This document shows, piece after piece, positions 41,728-51,066 of a DNA stretch of 64,000 nt. A program made the position numbers and the translations under genes. Numbering within the stretch: the stretch's first letter is position 1; the number at the start of each line of letters is the position of its first letter. The DNA is from Aureobasidium sp. EXF-3400 (Eukaryota; Ascomycota; Dothideomycetes; Dothideales; Saccotheciaceae). The stretch spans positions 1 through 64,000 of the forward strand of contig SWBL01000009.1 of assembly GCA_024195585.1 (NCBI GenBank), in the 5' to 3' direction. The notes beneath the pieces were generated by a model, which was given only the letters and a program-made list of their open reading frames with translations, was not told the origin of the DNA and made no database searches.

Positions 41728-41830
41728 TGCTGGTGATTGAAGGAGAAATTTCGCATCGCGACAAATACTTCCCGTCACGGTGCCGTAGTCTTTCACTGCC
41801 CCGCTACAAGCTATGATTGCTAAGCCTGGT
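41728..41830 (+). ncRNA. snR72: possible C/D snoRNA, snR72-like (25S Am876)
   Basis: The guide TAGTCTTTC (41786-41794) complements 25S GAAAGACTA, and D' CTGC (41796) puts the +5 position on the last A of GAAA, the yeast snR72 site. It lies where snR72 is expected, after snR73. Box C is only GTGATTGA at 41733, a C' ATGATTG lies at 41812, and no canonical box D was found, so the boundaries are uncertain. Confidence 0.4.
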
Positions 41831-42172
41831 TCATGCATGACCTTAACTGGATTGAGCATGTTGCGCGCCATCCCACGACAACGACAGGCTTGGACCTTTT
41901 CGACAGAAATGCTTGACTGCCGATCCACGTGTTACCAGTGCATGCTTTCCATTACGCGTATACATCTCCGTCGTCACCTTCCTGCTTATCTTGCTGGAGC
42001 GCGAAGCATACCGTTTCTGGCATGTTGATCTCCACACCCCGCCCGTCCCGGAATCCTTCGAGTGCTCTATGATGGATTGTCACTGCGAAACTTGGCCCCT
42101 TGCTCATATAAAATGCAGCTCGCGCAAGTCACCAAAAGGTAAGCATTTCATCCCCACTTCCCAACAAACACA

Positions 42173-43237
42173 ATGTCATCACTACAGCAACAAATCGATG
42201 AAAGACAACTCCCTTGTGTCCTTCCACAAATCAACCACAGTCTTTTCGGCGGCAAATACAACAGTCCTTTTGTACGAGCATACCCACCAGCCCTCTCTTC
42301 CTATGGCATCCCTGAGTCATCCTTCCTCGCCTTTGTCGATGGACTCAACGAGAGTTTTGTCACCAACCCTGCTTTGGAAACTGCAACACATATCGGTATG
42401 GGTATGTCTGCGTTTGGCGGGCCTCATGGACATATCATAGGCAAAGCAGTCAAGATGGCTGCCAAAACCGCCTCTAGTGCAACAAGCTCCAAGAAGACTA
42501 AGGTTTTTCTGGCAGAGGTTAACAAGGATATGTTTGCAGATCATGGGTTGAAAGTGCAGATTTTGCCCACGTATGAGATGTTGCAGATTATTGGATGTCC
42601 AGTTGATCAATTCCAACATGACTGCGAAACTGCGGACTTGGGAGATACAGCAACTGCACAGCAACAAGAGCAAAGCCAAATCAATCGCATGCGAGCACTG
42701 AATGGCTGGGTGCAACCACTAACCTACCACATCCTTCCCTCCACACCTTCCTCCACCTCTTGGTCTGCAGCTCAAACAGCCAAAAAAGCAGCGAAGCAAC
42801 ATGACAAACAAACCGAAGATCTAGCCAAAGCACACGAAAATCGCAACGAAAAGATCCGTGAAGCCACCGCTCACCACGAAAAGAATATGCGAGAATATAA
42901 CTTCGAACTCGCCAAACTGCAGGAAAAACTCAACGATGATCTGCGTAAAGATGCTCACAGTCCTGGTAAACAACAAGAAGCACGACAAAAGTATGCAGAG
43001 GAAGTGCGAAAGCTAGATAAGGATAAGGGACAAGGGAAAATGGCAGAGGAGATGCGGGATGCAGATGAAGAGGTTTTGAAAGTTAAGAGGGACGAGGAAA
43101 AAGAGGTTAGGTATTTGCAATGGATTGTTGTTACGACTCTGGGTTGGGTGGGCCAAGTGCAGGGTGGTTATGAGGGGTTGAGGTTGAAGGCTGGAGAGCA
43201 GGTGAAGAAGCATTTTATCAAGTCGCTTTTTCAGTGA
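42173..43237 (+). CDS. conserved fungal protein of unknown function with charged coiled coil
   Basis: A single-exon gene of 354 residues. The N-terminal half is globular: SLFGGKYNSPFVRAYPP, then LAFVDGLNESFVTNPAL and the glycine-rich GMGMSAFGGPHGHIIGKAVK, a pattern I associate with a Pezizomycotina family without assigned function. A small segment with Cys (IIGCPVDQFQHDCE) follows. Residues of about 200-310 are highly charged and helical (AHENRNEKIREATAHHEKN onward), a probable coiled coil. The C-terminal 40 residues include a weakly hydrophobic stretch (LQWIVVTTLGWVGQV). No catalytic motif is seen. It begins just after the snoRNA cluster on the same strand, and a GTAAGC 35 nt upstream of the Met hints that transcripts of the cluster may splice into or past this start. 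Confidence 0.78.
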   Translation: MSSLQQQIDERQLPCVLPQINHSLFGGKYNSPFVRAYPPALSSYGIPESSFLAFVDGLNESFVTNPALETATHIGMGMSAFGGPHGHIIGKAVKMAAKTASSATSSKKTKVFLAEVNKDMFADHGLKVQILPTYEMLQIIGCPVDQFQHDCETADLGDTATAQQQEQSQINRMRALNGWVQPLTYHILPSTPSSTSWSAAQTAKKAAKQHDKQTEDLAKAHENRNEKIREATAHHEKNMREYNFELAKLQEKLNDDLRKDAHSPGKQQEARQKYAEEVRKLDKDKGQGKMAEEMRDADEEVLKVKRDEEKEVRYLQWIVVTTLGWVGQVQGGYEGLRLKAGEQVKKHFIKSLFQ

Positions 43238-43832
43238 GAGGTTGATGTGGGTTTAAGAGAGCTTGAGAGAAAGTGTGAGCCAAGATGAGACCATCAAAGC
43301 CAGACGTCTTCAAATCTTGTGATCTTATATCAAGTGGTGTACTCCGTGTCTTTGCTAGTGGCAGAGAGTTGAAGCAAATCCTTCGGAAGCCATCCTTCTT
43401 GTCATCCTCGGCTTCGTCTCTCGGGCAAGCAGCTACCGAACGCACGTGACCATTCTTCTCCTGCGGGCGGAGCACCATCCGGATAAATACAAACACAGAA
43501 GGTCCAACCACGACAAAATCCATCTTTGCAGATCAAAACCTCTTACGACTCCTCTCCGCTTCCCCAACCTTGGCTATTCGGAGGGGAAGACGTATCGAGG
43601 TAGGATTGACGACGGGCTGCTTTAGCATCGCGGTTTGTAACCCCTCATGGCTATGAAGCTTCTTGCTTGGACTGCTCGGTATGACGATACATCCATAACC
43701 TCGAGAAAATCCAAGCCGCAAAGGTCAGTGTTCTTCTAAGCCAAGAGTTGCCATATGAGATGTACATAAAGATGCCTTCCCACTCTCATAAGTTGTGAGT
43801 ATTCATCTCTGCTCTCCCTCGATTTCCAAAAT
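43238..43832. other. intergenic stretch
   Basis: This 595-nt stretch lies upstream of the GH1 gene. A TATATAT-type box is not evident; a TACATAAAGA lies at 43761. No gene is supported. Confidence 0.45.
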
Positions 43833-45716
43833 ATGGTGAGAGCAAATACCCTTAGCCAGCTGCTTGGTCTGGCGTCTGTGGTTGCCGGCCAACAGATATA
43901 CCTGGAAACCAATGGATCTACGCCTCGACCAAATTGCCCAAAGTGTACGGAAGGCGAGCCTCAGTATACCTTTACTCCTTTCCACTATAGCATGACCTCA
44001 ACAGTACGTTATGCTACGTCTCGTCCCTCACCGACAGCCACAACAACCTTCGCTCCTCCATTGGAAAGCTTGACTTCTCTGATCGGATCTGTTTCCTACA
44101 CGACTTGGGGCAAATGGGATCCAGCTGCAAATGCGTCTGCAACAGACGCAGCTAATCCGTATGGCAATGCTGCTTGGACGGATTTGTGGAGGATAGCCAA
44201 CCCACCCAACTTCACCCAGGAGGCCACTAGCGCTTTGTTCAGTACAACCATTGAGCCGACGCCCGTGCCGACTGAGGAGTTGGTCTTGCCTCCCAGAGAC
44301 TACTTCGGCCCAACCGACTGTTACAACTTTCCTCCCGGCTTTGAGTTTGGTGTTGCAAGTTCTGCCAGTCAAATCGAAGGCGCTACGGCCGAGGAAGGAA
44401 AAGCACCATCTCTTATGGACATTCTGATCCAGGATGATCGTCCAAAGGATTATGTCACCAATGAGCATTACTACAACTACAAGCAGGACATTGAGCGTGT
44501 TGCTGCCATGGGTGTCAAGTACTTCTCATTCAGCATCGCCTGGACTAGGATCTTGCCCTTTGCACTACCCGGCACTCCAATCAATCAACAAGCCATCCAG
44601 CACTACGACGATGTGATCAACTATATCATTGAGAAGGGCATGGCTCCAGAAGTCACGCTTTTACACTTTGATACTCCGCTACAGTTCTTCGGCACCATCA
44701 CCAATGTCACTGAGTTGCTCAAAGCCGAGATTGGTTATACCAATGGCGGGTACCAGAACGAGACCTTCCCAGACGCATTTGTGAACTACGCCAAGATTGT
44801 CATGTCGCACTACGCTGATCGCGTACCGGTGTGGTATACATTCAACGAACCTCTACTCTACTCTGACACTGGAAAGTCTATTGATCACGTCATCAAGTCG
44901 CATGCTCGGGTCTCTCACTTCTATAAGGACGAGCTCAAAGGCACTGGCAAGATCGCACTAAAGTTCAACAACAACTTTGGTGTGCCTCGCGATCCTGAGA
45001 GCGAAGCAGATGTCTACGCCGCAGATCATTTTAACTCGTTCCAGCTAGGACCCTTCTGCAATCCTATCTTCCTTGGTCAAGACTATCCCGAGTCCTATAA
45101 GATGACTATTCCCGACTACGTCCCTCTGAGCCAAGAAGACCTTGAGTATATCAACGGAACAGCAGACTTCCTCGGTATAGATCCTTACACAGCCACCGTC
45201 ATTGCACCCCCAGAACCAGGTTCCATCGACAGCATCAAACAGTGCGCGACCAACTCATCAGCAGAACTCCGCCCTTACTGCGTCAATCAAACTACCACAG
45301 ACATCTTCGGCTGGAACATCGGTTATCGCTCCCAATCCTACGTCTACATCACCCCCACCTACCTCCGCCTCTACCTAAACTACCTGCACAATACCTTCCG
45401 CACCCCCGTCGTCCTCACCGAATTCGGATTCCCTGTTTTCGGCGAGGCTGATAAGCTTAACCTCTCAGACCAACTCTTCGATTCTCCCCGTAGTATCTAC
45501 TACCTGAGCTTTATGTCTGAAGTGCTCAAAGCCATCTGGGAAGATGGCGTTGAAGTACTCGGAGCGTTTGCGTGGAGCTTTGCCGATAATTGGGAGTTTG
45601 GGGATTATGAGCAGCATTTTGGTATTCAGACTGTTAATCGGACTACGCAGGAGAGAAACTATAAGAAGAGTTTCTTTGATTTGGTGGATTTTATGAAGGC
45701 TAGAGGTGTGGATTAG
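43833..45716 (+). CDS. GH1 beta-glucosidase, secreted
   Basis: A retaining beta-glycosidase of family GH1 with 627 residues. It has a signal-like N-terminus (NTLSQLLGLASVVAGQQIY) and a Thr/Ser/Pro-rich extension of about 130 residues before the catalytic barrel, including the Cys pair in NCPKCTEG. The barrel begins FPPGFEFGVASSASQIEGA. The acid/base Glu is in WYTFNEPLLYSD and the nucleophile Glu in VVLTEFGFPVFG; most GH1 enzymes have Thr-Glu-Asn-Gly there. The aglycone-side end has GAFAWSFADNWEFGDY, as expected. Many Asn-X-Ser/Thr sites fit secretion. Most fungal GH1 enzymes are intracellular and about 470 residues long, so the long secreted form is a distinct subgroup. Its substrate is probably a beta-glucoside or short oligosaccharide, but this is inferred. 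The frame is intact without introns. Confidence 0.92.
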   Translation: MVRANTLSQLLGLASVVAGQQIYLETNGSTPRPNCPKCTEGEPQYTFTPFHYSMTSTVRYATSRPSPTATTTFAPPLESLTSLIGSVSYTTWGKWDPAANASATDAANPYGNAAWTDLWRIANPPNFTQEATSALFSTTIEPTPVPTEELVLPPRDYFGPTDCYNFPPGFEFGVASSASQIEGATAEEGKAPSLMDILIQDDRPKDYVTNEHYYNYKQDIERVAAMGVKYFSFSIAWTRILPFALPGTPINQQAIQHYDDVINYIIEKGMAPEVTLLHFDTPLQFFGTITNVTELLKAEIGYTNGGYQNETFPDAFVNYAKIVMSHYADRVPVWYTFNEPLLYSDTGKSIDHVIKSHARVSHFYKDELKGTGKIALKFNNNFGVPRDPESEADVYAADHFNSFQLGPFCNPIFLGQDYPESYKMTIPDYVPLSQEDLEYINGTADFLGIDPYTATVIAPPEPGSIDSIKQCATNSSAELRPYCVNQTTTDIFGWNIGYRSQSYVYITPTYLRLYLNYLHNTFRTPVVLTEFGFPVFGEADKLNLSDQLFDSPRSIYYLSFMSEVLKAIWEDGVEVLGAFAWSFADNWEFGDYEQHFGIQTVNRTTQERNYKKSFFDLVDFMKARGVD

Positions 45717-46127
45717 GATCAAATAATATCTAGCCATTCTCGGATGCTGAGGAATGCAGTATGTAGGACATAGTTGAAGTATTGCTCCCAACTCAGATGA
45801 TGATTCCACAGCTATCCTCAAAGCTCTTTCTATTACATGTGGAGTGAATACAATATCATGAGTCGAGTTCCAGGTCACTCTGGAGATATCTCTGTTTCCA
45901 CTGGTCGTTGTACGGCGTACACTTGAAAGGTGGGCTTGGCGATTACGTAAGCCTGCCTTCCTCGTCGCGGAGAAGTATTCACATCCGCCACAACTAGCCA
46001 CCATACCTATCAACTAGCATTGCTGATGCTATCTTAGTTTGTGCTTGGTTCCTCCTCAGCCGTCGTCACAGGCTGGGTCAGAACTCACAACACCCGCCGG
46101 GTCTCATACGGTTTAGTGCAGTAAATC
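45717..46127. other. intergenic stretch after GH1 gene
   Basis: About 410 nt of 3' flank leading into the accessory region. No gene is recognised. Confidence 0.45.
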
Positions 46128-46370
46128 TTGAATAGCGGCTGTCGAAAACGGTACTACGATCACCGTCCTGACTTCCGTGATCTTGGTTTGATTCTTCTGG
46201 AAATCGCCTTGGGAGACTGTCTAGCACCTCCAAGCTTCTCGACTCGAGTCACGCAGGTTCGCAGAAATCTGCTCCCGAGCAGCAGGCGAGATGCGCTGGT
46301 CTCCGACACTGACTTCCTTTCTTCACCGCGACAACACCCGCTCCAAACCTCAAAGCTCGCAGTTGTCTAG
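46128..46370 (+). pseudogene. gene fragment, possible kinase-like C-lobe relic
   Basis: An open frame without an ATG start (TTG) reads DFRDLGLILLEIALGD, a pattern like subdomain XI of fungal kinase-like proteins, then a short tail. There is no upstream catalytic domain. A second, more decayed copy of the same segment lies at 47101-47216. I treat it as a relic, at low certainty. Confidence 0.4.
46178..46290 (+). repeat. diverged direct repeat, copy 1
   Basis: The block shares with 47101-47216 the core TCTAGCACCT, AAGCTTC, GCAGGTTCGCAGAAATC and TGCTCCCGA in order. The core of about 71 nt (46220-46290) is near 85-90% identical by eye, the upstream 40 nt less so. Confidence 0.75.
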
Positions 46371-46402
46371 TCTTGTTATACCTCTCCTCTAGATCTGCTA
46401 TC

Positions 46403-47044
46403 ATGGGGTTTCTATTTATGAGCAGGATGCGTCAGAAGCAGCGCTGGGGATTCGTCGTCTTCCGCACCGACTATACCTCTGACGCAGACTGGGCAAAGTT
46501 CTTGGAGATGTATAGACTATGGCCCCAAGAAGTACTCGAGCTTGAAGGAGCGTAAAAGGTAGCACTTAGCATCTCTTGGGAGCAGATGTGGTGGATGGAC
46601 GACCGCTCGAAGTACGAAAATGCATCAGTTGCTACCCTGCGTGAGCATTACTGTACTTGGCTAGCAGGACTGGACCGCTGTGTGCTGTGGCCAGAGCAAT
46701 ACATGTTCCTTGTAGTAGATGCTGAAGTTATGGAGCGAGTCCGAGCCATGGATGTTATACCGCAGCGGTTGCCTTGTGAGCAGCATCCCTTTGTTAAGGT
46801 TTTCGATGCGGACGGCCCGAGTGAGAGCGAGAGCGATGGCTATCCGGGATGGATGAAGTTGAGCTTGTGCGCGGTTTATTATCTATACGACAAGGCACTT
46901 GAGTTTCGCAAAATGCGTGCGCTTTGTGCCAGGCACTCGGACTGGTTCGACAGAGATGCACCTCCGCATCAGACGTATCTCGTCGAACCGGAGGATTCTC
47001 ACAGCTCATCTTCCGACGATGAGGTTGCCACAGTCAATCCTTAG
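46403..47044 (+). pseudogene. fungal protein of unknown function interrupted by one in-frame stop
   Basis: From the Met at 46403 the frame reads QRWGFVVFRTDYTSDADW, then meets a TAA at 46553-46555. The same frame continues without another stop to 47044, with VALSISWEQMWWMDDRS, LREHYCTWLAGLDRC, HPFVKVFDADGPSESESDG and YPGWMKLSLCAVYYLYDKAL. This matches a style of Pezizomycotina protein that begins RWGFVVYR and has a later GWMKV segment, whose function is unknown. The stop falls between two clearly related halves, so a single nonsense change is the simplest account; readthrough or a tiny intron are less likely. The C-terminus is acidic and Ser-rich. Direct repeats flank the gene on both sides. 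Confidence 0.65.
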
Positions 47045-47100
47045 CACGACAGTTTAGGGTCCGGTTCTTCAATCTTTGCTGTTCACAACGAACATATATG

Positions 47101-47216
47101 GGATCTGGGTCCAAGTATCGCAATTCGATTGTGCTTGCGCTACAATCTAGCACCTTCAAGCTTCCAGACTTGAGTCGCGCAGGTTCGCAGAAATCTGCTC
47201 CCGAACAGCACGCGGG
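47101..47216 (+). repeat. diverged direct repeat, copy 2
   Basis: Second copy of the block at 46178-46290. In the same frame it still reads AQVRRNLLPN against TQVRRNLLPS of copy 1, with a stop in between, so both derive from one coding segment. Several differences are C-to-T or G-to-A transitions. Confidence 0.7.
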
Positions 47217-47805
47217 AACCCACCTGATGACTTGCTCATGGCGCTTTTGCGGGTTTACAGTCCCATGACTCGATTCGGGCGGCCTTGAACCCATGCAGTG
47301 CCAGGTTGACTCTTGCTTCAGTACGCTCTGACTGTGCACGGTAAGACACTTCGGAGTTGCTCCAAATCAATCGAGACCTAAGCTGGCACCTTAGCAACTG
47401 GATCTGCAATTACACTCCCTCTATGGACGACTTTATTAACTCTCGCTGCATTCAGGAAAGCTTTTATGCTCGGTGCTGAACTTTCGAAAACATGCTGTCG
47501 TGTCATTGATCCCGATCATCTTTCTTTGCGCTCGAAACATCAAAAGTATCATAAAGAAACTGGCATTTGAGACTCAAAGCTACATTAGAACTCCCAAATA
47601 TACCGAGATAGACCGACTCTCGAGACAAGATAATTTACAAATTGATACGCTTGGCGACATCATCATTGCACCACCCTTCGGCGCTACTCTATCACTATAA
47701 CGAACGCGCGAAAGATATCCATCGGTAATGTGTCGGCCGATTCTACTATAAAAGCCTTTTTCCCCGTCGACCTATCTTCTCGTCATTCAACACCAATGAC
47801 CCACA
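47217..47805. other. intergenic stretch in accessory region
   Basis: No gene is supported. A TATAAAAG box lies at 47748, about 58 nt upstream of the Met at 47806, and is a plausible promoter element. Confidence 0.4.
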
Positions 47806-48537
47806 ATGCACTGGACATTCTACACTTCTCTGGTCTCAGCTATCCTCAATGCATATCTCGCAGTCATTTCTCCTGAGCTGCGCCTAAGCTATGCAGGCGT
47901 CTGCCTTGGTTGCACGTACCTCGCCTGCACCGCATTTGCTCAGTCTCGATACGAAAGAAGTCATCAGCCCGCAGTTAAAGCAAGTTGATGGTCTTGTTGT
48001 GATTTATCTCAGCGCTGCAGCAATGGTATCATTTCTAAGCGGATCCTTGGGGGATACTGCTCCCAAACCGTCAATACAGCTCAGTATCATTCACCATTTT
48101 CTCTGTGACTTTTTTCTCTCTCGCTCTCCAAGCACTAACGTGTTGCCAACTCTTCATAGGCAATTAGATCAGCCTCGGACTACTAGCAGCCACAATCGCC
48201 AATGTCATTTCAGTCAAAGTCATCGCGGCTTCAAGAAACCACGACTGCTCTACTCACACAGGCAGTGTTGACAATGTCCCCTGGAAAGTTTATGCCAGCG
48301 GCGACCATTGCGACACCACAGCCCAACTTGGCACGATCGATGGTGCTATCAGAAAGTATCTCAGCTCCCAGAACGACCAGGTCTGCGGTGTCAAGTGCAT
48401 CAAGATGAACCATGGAGGCGGCGATTGGACCGGTTTTGTAACCCTTGCACCAGCCGGTCAAAACCCCAGCGTTAATTAATGCGGATCATCATATAGCTTT
48501 GGTCAATACGCCAATGGAGGCGAAAAGGATCAGTAAT
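47806..48537 (+). pseudogene. degenerate small secreted protein, CSS2-C-terminal-like
   Basis: The Met at 47806 opens a hydrophobic leader (HWTFYTSLVSAILNAYL). After a frame change and a probable intron ending near 48167, a domain reads LLAATIANVISVKVIAASR, HDCSTHTGSVDNVPW, CDTTAQLGTIDGAIRKYL, DQVCGVKCIKMNHGGGDW and GFVTLAPAGQNP. Spaced Cys residues and the CGVKCIKMNHGG motif resemble fungal secreted proteins with a CSS2-type C-terminal domain, from memory. At 48478-48480 an in-frame TAA precedes the tail CGSSYSFGQYANGGEKDQ, which is the expected family ending, so a single stop removes the last 18 residues. In the tail a Tyr stands where a Cys is usual. The first part cannot be joined in frame with normal splice sites. 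I judge the gene decayed, though the domain itself is well preserved. Confidence 0.6.
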
Positions 48538-49242
48538 GTATCGTTCTGATCTCTGTACGCTGGTGACAATCTTGACGAAGGGGGTCGGTCAGATATCTGG
48601 TTTGGGGAGAGAGCTGTCTCAGCGATTTGATGAATATTCCACGTTGGGAGAGATTTTCGGAATGCATATATTGAATCCACTTTGGCTACATCCATCTCAT
48701 TGACGATATCTCGCTTCTTTGCAGGGAAGGAACTGACCTCTATGCTTATGGCTTGTGCAATGCTCCATGCCCATATCCCTACGGATTCTAAGCGGACTTC
48801 TCATGTGGAGCAACAAGTGTGACGTTTGAAAGACCTATGGACAGCTACGAGGTTTGGGCATTGGCTCGAGGACCTTACCATGCACTGACTACACACAAGC
48901 TACTTCATACGCCTGGATCGCCAGACAAAAAATATAGCTTCAAGAAAAACAAAGAGATCGCCGGCCCAAAATGGGGTTGAGAGGTAACAAAACCTACAGC
49001 AGCAGGGATTCCCACGTGGTCACCCACCGTAGTACTAATCTGCCGTTCAACTGCTTATGTATGGCAGAGCGGACGGGATGCCCAATTTTCAACTGACTGT
49101 GGCCGTATGTGTTTGATGCGCCATTTTGTTGTTATATGACCACTTGAACGATACCGCTGTTGCAGCAGCTGCAAAGCCTGTCCAAAAATCCTACTACCAC
49201 AAGCACAATACACCTCTCTGCTCAGATCACCTCGATCATAAT
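48538..49242. other. intergenic stretch in accessory region
   Basis: About 700 nt. A short frame ending at 48791 (LYAYGLCNAPCPYPYGF) follows a possible acceptor (TTTGCAG at 48724-48730) and may be the last exon of a relic, but nothing upstream joins it. Otherwise nothing is recognised. Confidence 0.35.
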
Positions 49243-49861
49243 ATGTTACTCCAACTTTACGTACCAGCGCTTCTCCTTACACATGGAGCATTTGCCTCAT
49301 CAAATAAAGGCAATCCCCCTCCAGTCGACTACTTGCTGCGCAGTGGTCGAGAATATTCAGCACCAGAGGTTGACGTCTTGGCAGTGTCGGGTCAAACAAA
49401 CAACGACTCGGCCATGATGACCAGTCAGAAAAACCACAGCAACAATAACACCACCATCACATCCGATCAGACAGAGCCTAATGCTTGGAGCCGTAGAGCA
49501 GCACTTGAACAGCATCCTAGACGCCTAGCTGAATTGGAACGCGCGGGAGTCGTGTTCAGTTCATACCTATACTGGGAAGAGCCTGAAGGATGTCCATCAC
49601 TACAGCCAGAGTGTGAAGACTGCGGGGGATTAAAAAAGCTATGGTATAGAGACGTGCTAGTTCCGAGCCCACGTTGTTCTGGTGTAAGTCTTTTTTTTTT
49701 CTTTGGTTTGAATGACTTTGGCTGATAGTGACTCCCAGCTTGTAGACGAAGGCATGAAGTGGAAGGATTGTTGCTGTGAGGCTGATGAATTGCGTACGGT
49801 GCACATAACTCCAGTCATGCCACTGCCTGATCCTGATGCTGAGTCGGAGCCTGATCTTTGA
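49243..49861 (+). CDS. small secreted Cys-containing protein, unknown function
   Basis: Exons are 49243-49681 and 49746-49861, giving 184 residues. The Met at 49243 opens a signal peptide (MLLQLYVPALLLTHGAFASS); frames upstream lack such a feature. The middle is polar with an Asn-rich run (KNHSNNNTTITSD) and an RRAALEQHPRRLAELERAG segment. The C-terminal third has eight Cys, including CPSLQPECEDCGG and, across the splice junction, SPRCSDEGMKWKDCCC, followed by an acidic Pro tail. The donor is GTGTAAG and the acceptor TTGTAG; the alternative GTAAGT donor one codon on gives an immediate stop. It fits the loose class of small secreted effector-like proteins. No family is recognised and the role is unknown. 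Confidence 0.65.
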
Positions 49862-51066
49862 GGTCTTGAGATGTGGGATACGAATGGTCATAGCAGCGGC
49901 AATTTTGACAACTTTTGGCAGTCTGGGCGCGACTTTCGTCTCTCAATCCCTCGATCGTACTGATGTAATCAACAGTACTTGATATTGCTTCGTGGGAGGA
50001 AAAACATCAGAGTCAAGCTTACGCGCCCGCAAAATTGTACGCGTCTATGCTGTCAATCGCGTGGAAGGAACGAACTCGGGCGCGCTCTGCACCAGGGTAG
50101 AAAGTATACAATGGGTAACTCGTACGGCCTCTAATCTTCAAACTCATTGTTAAAGGTGCGATGAATGCATCTAGATTTACAATATAAGCCTAAGACTTCA
50201 TGTCATTGCAGTCCAGGTACCCGGGCTCATCAGGGTTGTCAACTTGATGGCAGTGGGAATGTCCTTGCAGTAAGCAAAGTCATTAGGATGATCTGGGTGG
50301 GGCATGTTATGAGAGTCGATGATCACGGATCTTGTGATTCGCCGTAACCAGTCATTACAAATACCGGGCTTTGTGTCGTAGGCACTGTTCAAGAGGTACC
50401 ATTTCATCTCGCCTTCGGCTTGCCCGATGCCATGAAGAAGGTGTATAGGTGGGCATTACGGATATAGTGAGACTGAGACGGGCGCTTCCTTGAATGTCGT
50501 CCAGCTTCGACATGATAATGCCTGCAAGACATCTTCTATGGCATCTGTTGCTGTCGAAATTTACGTAGACATCTTGGGCGTTGGCATGGCAATAGAAGCT
50601 GTCTCGAAGCCGTCGTGGCACCCACTCCAAGAATGACATCTTTGTGGTTGTGGCATCAAGGCGAAGTATGCGTGTTCATGGTAGATAGAAGTCAGGATGG
50701 CAACAAGGTTAGGTAGGTAGAGCTGCGGTGTGATAATCAAGCCGAGACATGCATATATTTGTTCATAGCTTTATGCTAGGCGTCGCCAAGACTTCTTTCT
50801 CTCTGATCTTTTTCCACGCCGCACTCTTAATTTTGGATTCGAGATATCTTGTGTTACACCTCACCGATCACGCTCGGACAAAGCGCATAATAACCGCGAG
50901 ACGCTAGAGGTATGTCTGATGGAAGGCTGGCATTACCAACGGAGTTGTCGTGCCGAGGGAGCGGTGTAGGCTTTGGAAGGCTTCACTACCACGTAAGTCC
51001 ACTTTTCTCCACCAAACCTTGGTCAAATATAATAATGGATACGGCAAAATCTTCCTCGGAACAGCA
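49862..51066. other. 1.2-kb intergenic stretch upstream of the tRNA gene
   Basis: No protein family or repeat is recognised. The open frames are short and without domains. Confidence 0.45.
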
